DNA from: Cohnella lupini
GTDB taxonomy: Bacteria; Bacillota; Bacilli; Paenibacillales; Paenibacillaceae
Assembly: GCF_003386205.1 (NCBI RefSeq)
Contig: NZ_QRDY01000001.1
Span: forward strand, 744,001 to 808,000
Reading direction: 5' to 3'
DNA: 64,000 nucleotides
Numbering within the stretch: position 1 is the first letter of the stretch; every line of letters starts with the position of its first letter. The translations under genes and the position numbers were made by a program. This document shows positions 16,272 through 24,700 of this stretch, piece by piece. The notes under the pieces were generated by a model. That model made no database searches. It was not told the DNA's origin and saw only the letters and a program-made list of their open reading frames with translations.

Positions 16272-17192
16272 ATGGGCATTAGGATCTCGAGCAACAGAGG
16301 AAGAATCATTCTGATCGTACCTGTCTTATTCCTATTCTTGCTAACCGCTTGCGGAGTTGCCGCGAATGTCTCTTCGGAAACGAAGCCCGAATCGCAGCCC
16401 GATGTTGCTCAGACGCAGGATGTTCAACATTCTGAGAGCCTACCAGTAGAGAGCCTACCAGTAGAGAGCAAAACCCCGGAGGGCAGTCCGCAGAAAAGCG
16501 AAGTGTCGGCAGTTGAACCGCCAGTTAACGATCCTACTGCGACAACGCCTCCTTCGGATTCTGTTATCCCGAAGCAACGGAAGCTCCCCAAAGGATTCGT
16601 TTACGTCGACGAGATCATCCCCACGGTGCAATTGGAGGTTCGATATTACGGCGATTACAATTTCGTAGGCGAACGGATTGACGGTTACAAAGCGCCGGTA
16701 GCTATTCTGACCGAACAAGCGGCGAAGACTCTCAAGGAAGTCAGCGCGGAGTTGGAGAGCAAAGGGTATGTCTTGCACATTTACGACGCCTATCGTCCTC
16801 AGAAGGCGGTCGACCATTTTGCCCGATGGGCCAAGGACGTGAAGGATACGAAGATGAAGAAGGATTTCTATCCTATGGTTGACAAGACAAAGGTGTTCAA
16901 GCTTGGATACGTCGCATCGAAATCCGGCCATACTCGGGGTAGTACGGTCGATTTGACCATTGCTTATCAAAAAACGGGAGAAATCGTAGATATGGGTGGG
17001 CCGTACGATTTCTTCGGAGATATCTCAAGCCTTGGGACGAAGCTTATTACGGCCAAGCAAACCGCCAATCGCAATATCCTCAAGAACGCGATGTCGAAGC
17101 ACGGCTTCGAGCCTTACGACAAAGAATGGTGGCACTATACGCTCATTAAAGAGCCGTACCCGAAGAAATACTTCAACTTCGACGTCCAATAG
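16272..17192 (+). CDS. VanX-like D-Ala-D-Ala dipeptidase lipoprotein
   Basis: A 306-aa lipoprotein: a signal helix ends in the lipobox LTAC (Cys27). A Ser/Pro/Glu-rich linker follows (about residues 30-105), with a 15-base tandem duplication giving SLPVES twice. Then comes a peptidase M15D domain. The zinc and catalytic residues of VanX are all in register: [10 protein letters not shown] (His220, Asp227) and EWWH (Glu285, His288). The domain also has the family's YDAYRP. VanX enzymes cleave D-alanyl-D-alanine. Without vanHA partners this one is more likely used in wall recycling or remodelling on the outer face of the membrane than in vancomycin resistance. The ATG at 16272 has AGAGGTG 9 bases upstream. 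Confidence 0.85.
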   Translation: MGIRISSNRGRIILIVPVLFLFLLTACGVAANVSSETKPESQPDVAQTQDVQHSESLPVESLPVESKTPEGSPQKSEVSAVEPPVNDPTATTPPSDSVIPKQRKLPKGFVYVDEIIPTVQLEVRYYGDYNFVGERIDGYKAPVAILTEQAAKTLKEVSAELESKGYVLHIYDAYRPQKAVDHFARWAKDVKDTKMKKDFYPMVDKTKVFKLGYVASKSGHTRGSTVDLTIAYQKTGEIVDMGGPYDFFGDISSLGTKLITAKQTANRNILKNAMSKHGFEPYDKEWWHYTLIKEPYPKKYFNFDVQ

Positions 17193-17283
17193 ACGAAGCA
17201 TTGGTTTAGCCTCCCGGCGCGCGGGTATTATAAGGTAAGTCATCATTTTACCAATCGCGTTCATTAAAAGGGAGGAAACAAAT

Positions 17284-17535
17284 ATGCATTTACTTTGGGT
17301 ATTGATTATCGGCGGAGTTATCGGATGGTTAGGCGGATTAATCGTCGGAAGAGACGTTCCTGGCGGCATTATCGGCAACATCGTAGCAGGACTAATCGGT
17401 GCTTGGCTCGGAGGACTGCTCTTGGGTAGCTTCGGACCTATCGTCGCCGACTTCGCCATCGTCCCGGCTATTATCGGGGCCATCGTAGTCGTGCTGATTC
17501 TCAGCGCGATCTTAAGAGGAACTCGGCGAGCTTAA
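17284..17535 (+). CDS. GlsB/YeaQ/YmgE-family membrane protein
   Basis: An 83-aa, glycine-rich protein with three hydrophobic segments: LLWVLIIGGVIGWLGGLIVG, IIGNIVAGLIGAWLGGLLLG and a third at VPAIIGAIVVVLILSAI. It ends in a basic tail (LRGTRRA). This is the pattern of the 'transglycosylase-associated protein' family, stress-induced in several bacteria, whose biochemical role is not established. GGGAGG lies 8 bases before the ATG. Confidence 0.85.
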   Translation: MHLLWVLIIGGVIGWLGGLIVGRDVPGGIIGNIVAGLIGAWLGGLLLGSFGPIVADFAIVPAIIGAIVVVLILSAILRGTRRA

Positions 17536-17560
17536 AGAGATTGACAACAGGAGGAGCTTC

Positions 17561-18073
17561 ATGAATTCATTTACGAGCATTAGAAGAGCCGAACCGGGAG
17601 ACACGACAGACATCATGCGGCTCCTCGTCAATACCGCGGATTGGTTGCTAAGCAAAGGCTCCTCCCAATGGAATGGATTGCTTAGAGGAGAGGATTCGCA
17701 CAATACGCCCGAAGCGATCAATCGCGGGGATGTGTTTATTTTCAAACAGGAAGATCAAACGGCGGGAATTGTTATGCTGCTCCGGAATCCCAGCGCTTGG
17801 GATCTCGAGCTGTGGCATGATCGATTAGACCAGCCCGCGATTTACTTGCATCGCCTGGCGACCAATCGCGAGTTTGCCGGTCAAGGCGTCGGCAAACGAA
17901 TCATGCAATGGGTCGATACCGAGGTTCCGACTTGGGGCTCGAACCTTGTCCGACTCGATTGCATCGCTAATAATCAAGCGCTGAATAGCTTTTATAGCTC
18001 GCTGGGTTACGAGCGCTTAGGCACGGCAAAGAATAACCTCGGCGAGTTTAGCAAGTTCGAGAAGCAGGTTTAG
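17561..18073 (+). CDS. GNAT-family N-acetyltransferase
   Basis: A 170-aa acetyltransferase. The N-terminal beta-alpha unit (SIRRAEPGDTTDIMRLL) and the acetyl-CoA loop AGQGVGKRIMQW (around residue 108, the R/Q-x-x-G-x-G motif) are typical, as is the end ALNSFYSSLGYERLG. The substrate is unknown. GGAGG lies 6 bases before the ATG, and the gene follows the YeaQ-type gene by 25 bases and precedes the YdjO-type gene by 17, so the three may be one transcript. Confidence 0.85.
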   Translation: MNSFTSIRRAEPGDTTDIMRLLVNTADWLLSKGSSQWNGLLRGEDSHNTPEAINRGDVFIFKQEDQTAGIVMLLRNPSAWDLELWHDRLDQPAIYLHRLATNREFAGQGVGKRIMQWVDTEVPTWGSNLVRLDCIANNQALNSFYSSLGYERLGTAKNNLGEFSKFEKQV

Positions 18074-18090
18074 GAGGCAATACAGTCGTA

Positions 18091-18279
18091 ATGGAAACAG
18101 TCAATTTGGCTCCGGTGCCGATCTGGAGATGCGTTAGTCAAGATTGCAAGGCATGGATAAGGGTAGAGATGGCGTCATCGAATACGCCGGGCTGCCCCAT
18201 TTGCTTGGGAAACATGATTCGGGGAATTAAACACTTACCCAAGCTGATTCATAAGCATAAATCGGTACGAAAAGGCTAA
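18091..18279 (+). CDS. YdjO-family cold-inducible zinc-ribbon protein
   Basis: A 62-aa protein with a zinc-ribbon pattern: cysteines at 14, 19, 35 and 38 (WRCVSQDCKAWIR and GCPICLGNM), then MIRGIKHLPKL. This matches the B. subtilis YdjO family, described as cold-inducible but without a known function. The nearest GGAGG is 13 bases upstream, rather far. A strong terminator follows at 18291. Confidence 0.7.
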   Translation: METVNLAPVPIWRCVSQDCKAWIRVEMASSNTPGCPICLGNMIRGIKHLPKLIHKHKSVRKG

Positions 18280-18290
18280 GCGGAATATAG

Positions 18291-18330
18291 GGCCACCAAC
18301 GAGGCAGAATCGACCTCGCTGGTGGCCTTT
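18291..18330 (+). terminator. Rho-independent terminator after the YdjO-type gene
   Basis: GGCCACCA/TGGTGGCC with an inner CGAGG/CCTCG stem, followed by TTTG. It closes the 17284-18279 gene group. Confidence 0.8.
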
Positions 18331-18429
18331 GTGCTTCCTCGTTCATTTCTCCACTCGCATGACCATTAACCAAACCCTTGGTGCTCGAAAAACTCTAGTA
18401 ACTCCTCCCAAATAGTCGTCCCAAATGTG

Positions 18430-19085
18430 CGGAATTACCCGTCCAAACCGGGTAATTCCCGGCGCAGTTGGCGATTTGCTCAGAGTTACCCGTTCAAACT
18501 GGGTAATTCCCGGCGCAGCTGTCGATATGCTCAGAGTTACCCGTTCAAACCTGGTAATTCTTGGCGCAGCTGTCGATATGCTCAGAGTTACCCGTCCAAA
18601 CCGGGTAATTCCCGGCGCAGTTGGCGATATGCTCAGAGTTACCCGTTCAAACCGGGTAATTCCCGGCGCAGTTGGCGATATGCTCAGAATTACCCGTTCA
18701 AACCGGGTAATTCCCGGCGCAACTGGCGATATGCTCAGAGTTACCCGTTCAAACCGGGTAATTCTCGGCGCAGCTGGCAATTTGTTCAGAGTTACACGTC
18801 CAAACCGGGTAATTCCAGGCGCAGTTGGCGATATGCTCAGAGTTACCCGTCCAAACCGGGTAATTCTTGGCGCAGTTGGCGATATGCTCAGAGTTACCCG
18901 TCCAAACCGGGTAATTCTTGGCGCAGCTGGCGATTTGCTCAAAGTTACACGTCCAAACCGGGTAATTCTTGGCGCAGCTGTCGATATGCTCAGAGTTACC
19001 CGTTCAAACCGGGTAATTCCCGGCGCAGCTGTCGATATGCTCAGAATTACCCGTTCAAACCGGGTAATTCCCGGCGCAGCTGGCA
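18430..19085. repeat. Tandem array of thirteen 51-bp repeats, each with a stem-loop
   Basis: The motif TTACCCG starts at 18435 and recurs every 51 bases without any indel to 19047, giving 13 copies. Each copy carries TTACCCG, a 7-base loop (TTCAAAC or TCCAAAC) and CGGGTAA, followed by TTCCCGGCGCAG and GATATGCTCAGAG. Copies 8 and 11 read TTACACG. Differences fall mostly outside the stem arms. Because 51 is a multiple of three, long frames run through on both strands (for example 271 aa from 18425 and 199 aa on the minus strand). The changes between copies alter amino acids in every frame, however, and there is no ribosome binding site. I regard the array as non-coding. Degenerate traces flank it on both sides. 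Confidence 0.85.
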
Positions 19086-19341
19086 GATGGCGAACTCGAG
19101 TTGCACGAATAATTCGAATAACTCTTTCTCAAATGACCTCACCCAAGTCTGAGATACACGAGAAGTTCGAGTATCTATTCCAAATTTGCCTCCGACCCGA
19201 GAAGTCCTCCCTCACCTACCGCCGCAAAGAAGATTGTTAGACAAGAGGGTTACGAGTACGAATATAGAAATGTAATTAAACAGTCTAACAGCGGGTAAGC
19301 GATGGTTATAAAATGGAAACCGTAGCATTGGAGGATGAGCG

Positions 19342-20022
19342 GTGGGAGTCGAATGGTACGATAGGATCGCTAGGAAAAACGGCGGATATAGGAACGATGC
19401 GGTTTATCATTTAGAAGGAACCTCGGCGGAGAAAATATTCGAAGAACGGTTAGTGGGAATGATGCCTGAATTCCGCTCTGTATTGGATGCCGGCTGCGGA
19501 CACGGAGAGTTCACGTTAAAGATGTCTAAACACGCAAAGCATGTTACCGGTTTCGATAACTCAATCGAGATGATCAAGATCGCCCGTTCCATGCTAGCGG
19601 AATCCAATGCGGGGAACTTAACGTTCGTGCACGCGACCACGAAGACGGAGCTGCCTTTTGCAGACGGGCAATTCGATTTGATTTATGACCGAAGAGGACC
19701 GACGTCCATCCTTAATCACGGAAGAGTTCTTCGCTCCGGAGGCACGGTTATTGGAATACATTCTGGCGCATTGGGAACCGTGAAGGAAAGGTTAGTCAAT
19801 AATGGATTTATAAACATTGAAATCGAAGAATTTAACGAGTCCGTCGTATATTTTCCTAATAGGACTGAATTCGCGAAGTTTATTTCCGGAATACCCGGCA
19901 ATCCCGATTACACAGCCCCGGATCGAAGCCGGGAACTTGAGATTATCGCTCGGGACAATATCGTTAACGGTAAATTAGGCATTAGAGAATACAGATATAT
20001 CTGGCAGGCTAATAAAGCGTAG
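19342..20022 (+). CDS. Class I SAM-dependent methyltransferase
   Basis: A 226-aa methyltransferase with a Rossmann core: SVLDAGCGHGEFTLKM (motif I, about residues 46-61), the acidic VTGFDNS at the end of strand 2, and PFADGQFDLIYDRRGP (motif IV region). The rest (LRSGGTVIGIHSG) is the usual strand after helix D. It probably methylates a small molecule or RNA; the target is not readable. The start is a GTG at 19342 with TTGGAGGAT 5 bases upstream. It lies just after the 51-bp array and is not obviously in an operon. Confidence 0.8.
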   Translation: MGVEWYDRIARKNGGYRNDAVYHLEGTSAEKIFEERLVGMMPEFRSVLDAGCGHGEFTLKMSKHAKHVTGFDNSIEMIKIARSMLAESNAGNLTFVHATTKTELPFADGQFDLIYDRRGPTSILNHGRVLRSGGTVIGIHSGALGTVKERLVNNGFINIEIEEFNESVVYFPNRTEFAKFISGIPGNPDYTAPDRSRELEIIARDNIVNGKLGIREYRYIWQANKA

Positions 20023-20126
20023 GGCTTAGAAGAAATTAGATTGTAACGGAGTAACGGCGACGTAAGTTTTCCTCTAAGGTTGGATGTGAATACGCGATCA
20101 TGGAGTCGAGAGGCGGCGATTATAGC

Positions 20127-20321
20127 ATGATACAATTCTTTGCTTTTACATCGATTTTCTTAATGCCCATTCTTGGGTTCTTATTCGTTATCGAATTGCT
20201 GCGGGCAATTAAGAAGATAGTCAAAGATAAGCCCTATACGACTGAAGCCGTATGGAGCGGAATTTTATTCGCGCTTATCGTTTGGTGTATTACTTTCGTT
20301 GCCGTGTACAGAGAATTATGA
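20127..20321 (+). CDS. Small two-helix membrane protein of unknown role
   Basis: With the ATG at 20127 the product has 64 residues and two hydrophobic helices (FFAFTSIFLMPILGFLFVIELL and WSGILFALIVWCITFVAV) joined by a basic loop (RAIKKIVKDKPYTTEA). I recognise no family. The start is uncertain: an in-frame ATG at 20100 would add nine residues, and the nearest purine-rich site (GAGAGGCGG) lies about 10 bases before 20127. A terminator hairpin follows at 20352, which supports a real gene. Confidence 0.5.
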   Translation: MIQFFAFTSIFLMPILGFLFVIELLRAIKKIVKDKPYTTEAVWSGILFALIVWCITFVAVYREL

Positions 20322-20351
20322 ATGGAATAAATAGAACTTCCAAGTTTAGGC

Positions 20352-20388
20352 GACGCTAGAGCATAAAGTGCTTTGGCGTTTTTTTTCT
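20352..20388 (+). terminator. Rho-independent terminator
   Basis: ACGC and AGCA pair with TGCT and GCGT around a short loop with one internal bulge, followed by eight T. It ends the small membrane-protein transcript. Confidence 0.75.
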
Positions 20389-20524
20389 GATTCGCGATAT
20401 TTGGTTGCAAACTCATGATTCAATCCGCAGCAGAATGGGTATATAACCGTGTAGATTTCATCGAATCCATGATCAAACAATTTCATGAAGCTTTCAATCG
20501 GTAAAGGACCCGAGGAGGGATGAT

Positions 20525-21709
20525 GTGGAGAAAACAGTCAACATATTAATCGTAGATGATCATCCCGAGAATTTGATCGCCATTGAGGCCGTGTTGACCG
20601 GGGAACCCTATCGTCTCGTTCGTGCATACTCCGGAATCGAAGCGTTGCGCGCTCTGCTGGAGGACGAATTCGCGGTTATCGTCATGGACGTGCAGATGCC
20701 GGAGATGGACGGATTCGAAACGGCCAGCATTATCCGTACGCGCGAGAAGACGAAGATGGTTCCTATCATCTTCTTGTCGGCGACGAATAACAAAATGGAG
20801 CATTACTTCACCGGATATTCCGTAGGGGCTATAGACTATATGTCCAAGCCGTTCATACCGGCGATCTTCAAATCGAAGATCGAAGGCTACATCGGCATGT
20901 ACGAGGCCAATCACGCTTTGCAGGAGCAAAGCGAATTGTTGCAGTTTCAAACGAAGCAACTGGAGAAAACGAATCAGGCGCTCGTCCAGGCCAAAGAAAC
21001 GGCCGAAATCGCTTCACGCGTAAAATCGGAATTTCTCGCCATGATGAGCCATGAGATCAGAACTCCGCTCAACGGCATAATCGGAATGTCCGATTTGCTC
21101 TTGGCTTCGGACCTACCGGAAGAATATACGGATATGGCCGAAATCATTCATAAGAGCGGTAACGCTCTGTTATCGGTCATTAATCATATTCTGGACTTCT
21201 CCAAGATCGAGTCCGGCAAGATGGACCTGGAAGACGAACCGTTCCTGCTCAAGCATTGCTTGGAGGAGACGGTAGACTTGTTCACCGCGGAAACGCGCAA
21301 AAGGAAGCTGGAAATGGTCGTGGCCATCGATCCTTCGCTACCGCTCTATGTAAACGGCGACGTTAACAGGGTAAGGCAGATTCTAATTAATCTCGTTGGG
21401 AACGCCGTGAAATTTACGCAAAAGGGAGGCGTCTATCTTGTCGTTAATTTGCTTGAGGATAAGGCGGACTCGCTATTGATCGAATTTATAGTCAAAGATA
21501 CGGGGATCGGTATTCCGGATGACAAGCTAGAGCAAATGTTTCAGCCTTTCGCCCAATTGGATGCATCGATCAACCGGAGATACGGCGGAACCGGATTAGG
21601 ACTATCGATATGCAAATCTTTGGTGGAGCTTATGGGGGGGACGATTCGGGTCGAACCTTCGGACGGGCCGGGGGCGACTTTTATTTTCACGATTCGGGCA
21701 CGTAAATAA
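20525..21709 (+). CDS. Receiver-histidine kinase hybrid (REC-HisKA-HATPase)
   Basis: A 394-aa soluble signalling protein with the domain order reversed from ordinary hybrids. A receiver comes first (residues 5-125; acidic pair in LIVDDHPEN, phosphoacceptor in [15 protein letters not shown], Lys in YMSKPF). A coiled coil follows (about 128-165), then HisKA with [14 protein letters not shown], then the ATPase domain (N box [11 protein letters not shown] boxes DTGIGIP and GGTGLGLSI). There is no membrane segment. The GTG start has GAGGAGGG 6 bases upstream. The downstream 1905-aa kinase follows after 46 bases, so the two are probably co-transcribed. The input to the N-terminal receiver could be phosphate from that partner; this is inference. 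Confidence 0.85.
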   Translation: MEKTVNILIVDDHPENLIAIEAVLTGEPYRLVRAYSGIEALRALLEDEFAVIVMDVQMPEMDGFETASIIRTREKTKMVPIIFLSATNNKMEHYFTGYSVGAIDYMSKPFIPAIFKSKIEGYIGMYEANHALQEQSELLQFQTKQLEKTNQALVQAKETAEIASRVKSEFLAMMSHEIRTPLNGIIGMSDLLLASDLPEEYTDMAEIIHKSGNALLSVINHILDFSKIESGKMDLEDEPFLLKHCLEETVDLFTAETRKRKLEMVVAIDPSLPLYVNGDVNRVRQILINLVGNAVKFTQKGGVYLVVNLLEDKADSLLIEFIVKDTGIGIPDDKLEQMFQPFAQLDASINRRYGGTGLGLSICKSLVELMGGTIRVEPSDGPGATFIFTIRARK

Positions 21710-21755
21710 TCGATTAAAGAGAGACATAAACCTGACAAACGGAGAGGTTGAGATT

Positions 21756-24700
21756 ATGACGAATAAAGAACGGTTGCCTGAAATGGAAGAGGAACAGATC
21801 GAAGCGGGGCAATTATTGAATGCTCTAATGGCTTTGAAAAAAGGGGATTTCTCCTACCGAATGCCCTATAACTATAAGGGACTTAACGGTAAAGTGGCCG
21901 ATACGTTCAACGAGATCATGGACATGCAGGAAAGCCTTGTAAATGAAGTTCAAACGGTTGCAAGAGTCGTAGGCAAAGAAGGGAAGCTCTCCAGAAGGTT
22001 CGTCCATAAAAATAGCGGCGGTTCATGGGAAACGGTATTCGATTCGCTGAACGGACTAGTCATCGATCTCATTCAACCGACCAGCGAGATGGTTCGGGTT
22101 ATTAACGCGGTCGCCAAAGGGGATTTGTCCCAGAGCGTAGACTTGGAGTTCGAGGGCAGGCCGCTTACGGGAGAGTTCCAAAGAACGGCTAGCAATATTA
22201 ACATGATGGTAACCCAACTCAGTACGTTCGCCTCCGAGGTTACGCGCGTGGCGCGAGAGGTCGGTACGGACGGCAAGCTAGGCGGACAAGCGGACGTAAA
22301 AGGCGTATCCGGAACGTGGAAGGACTTAACCGACAGCGTTAACAACATGGCGAGCAATCTGACGGATCAGGTGCGGAATATCGCCGCCGTGACGACGGCC
22401 GTCGCGAACGGAGACCTATCGAAACAGATTACGGTAAACGCCAAAGGCGAGATCCAGGAATTGAAAAATACGATCAACACGATGGTGGATCAGCTCTCGA
22501 TGTTCTCCTCGGAGGTAACGCGCGTGGCGCGGGAGGTAGGCACGGAAGGCAAGCTCGGCGGACAAGCGGATGTTAAAGGCGTATCCGGAACTTGGCGGGA
22601 TTTGACCGAAAGCGTTAACTACATGGCTTCCAACTTAACGAACCAAGTGCGGAACATCGCCGTCGTTACGACCGCGGTAGCTAACGGGGACTTGTCCAAG
22701 AAAATCACGGCGGACGTTCAAGGCGAGATTCTCGAGCTGAAGAATACGATCAACACGATGGTGGAGCAGCTTTCTACGTTTGCCTCGGAGGTTACGCGGG
22801 TAGCGCGGGAAGTCGGTACGGAAGGAATGCTGGGCGGACAAGCCGAGGTTAGCGGCGTCGCGGGCACTTGGCGCGACTTGACGGAAAGCGTTAATTACAT
22901 GGCGACGAACTTAACGAATCAAGTGCGGAACATTGCCGAAGTGACGACGGCCGTCGCGAAGGGGGACCTCTCCAAGACGATTACCGTCGATGCGAGAGGC
23001 GAGATTCTGCAATTGAAGAGCACGATTAATACGATGGTCGATCAATTGAGTAACTTCGCTTCCGAGGTTACGCGGGTGGCGAGAGAGGTTTCGACCGAGG
23101 GGATTCTCGGAGGTCAAGCGGACGTTAAGGATGTATCGGGAACATGGAAAGACTTGACCGACAGCGTTAACTTCATGGCCGGAACGTTGACCGACCAAGT
23201 GCGTAATATCGCGGAAGTGACGACGGCCGTTGCGAAGGGCGATCTCTCGAAGCAGATTACGGTTAACGCGACGGGCGAGATCCTGGAGCTGAAAAATACG
23301 ATCAATACGATGGTGGACCAGCTCTCTACCTTCGCGTCCGAGGTTACGAGGGTAGCGCGGGAGGTCGGTACGGAAGGGATGCTGGGCGGGCAAGCGCAGG
23401 TTAAAGGAGTCGCGGGCACATGGCGGGATTTAACAGAGAGCGTTAACTACATGGCTTCCAACTTGACGAACCAGGTGCGCAATATCGCGGTCGTCACGAC
23501 GGCGGTCGCCAACGGGGACTTGTCCAAGAAAATCACGGCTGACGTTCAGGGGGAAATACTCGAGCTCAAGAACACGATCAATACGATGGTGGACCAGCTC
23601 TCGATGTTCTCCTCCGAGGTCACGCGGGTCGCCCGCGAGGTCGGTACGGACGGCAAGCTCGGAGGTCAAGCGGAGGTTAAAGGCGTCGGAGGAACTTGGA
23701 AGGACTTGACGGAAAGCGTTAATAACATGGCGCGGAATTTGACCGACCAGGTGCGCAATATCGCGGACGTGACGACGGCGGTCGCGAAGGGCGATCTCTC
23801 GAAGAAGATCACCGTAGACGTCAAAGGCGAAATTCTGGAATTGAAAAATACGATGAACACGATGGTCGATCAGCTCAGCAACTTCGCTTCCGAGGTCACG
23901 AGGGTTGCCCGCGAGGTCGGAACGGAAGGGAATCTGGGAGCCCAGGCGGAAGTGAAGGACGTATCGGGAACATGGAAGGATCTGACCGACACCGTTAACT
24001 ACATGGCGAGCAACCTGACGGTGCAAATGCGCAATATCGCGGGCGTGACGACGGCGGTCGCGAACGGCGATCTCTCGAAGAAGATTACCGTAGACGTTAA
24101 GGGAGAATTGCTTGAGCTGAAAAATACGATCAATACGATGGTGGATCAGCTCAATTCGTTCGCGTCCGAGGTTACGAGGGTTGCCCGCGAGGTCGGAACG
24201 GACGGGAAGCTGGGCGGTCAAGCCCAAGTTCGCGGCGTAGGCGGAACGTGGAAGGATCTGACCGATAACGTTAACATCATGGCGACGAACTTGACGGATC
24301 AGGTGCGCGGAATCGCGAAGGTCGTCACCGCGGTCGCGAACGGTAATCTGAAGCAGAAGCTCAACGTGGAAGCGAAGGGCGAGATCGCCGAGCTGACGGA
24401 TACGATCAACAACATGATCGATACGCTGGCGACGTTCGCCGTCCAGGTTACGACCGTTGCGCGCGAGGTCGGCGCGGAAGGGAAACTGGGCGGGCAAGCG
24501 AGCGTACCGGGGGCCGCGGGTACGTGGCGCGACCTTACGGACAACGTTAACTACATGGCGAGCACGCTGACGACTCAGGTGCGCGCGATCACGAACGTCG
24601 CGACCGCGGTAACGAACGGCGACTTGTCGCGCGCTATCGACGTGGCGGCCGCCGGGGAAGTCGAGACGTTGAAAGACAACATCAACGAAATGATCCGGAA

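Noticed and set aside
16272..17192. Vancomycin resistance gene
   Set aside because: The VanX-like domain is real, but no vanH, vanA/D-Ala-D-Lac ligase or vanRS genes lie near it and the protein is an exported lipoprotein.
18430..19085. CRISPR array
   Set aside because: The whole 51-base unit is repeated; there are no unique spacers and no cas genes nearby.
18343..19240. Long open frames on both strands across the 51-bp array (up to 271 aa)
   Set aside because: They exist because 51 is a multiple of three and the unit lacks stops in those frames. Changes between copies alter residues in each frame and no ribosome binding site precedes them.
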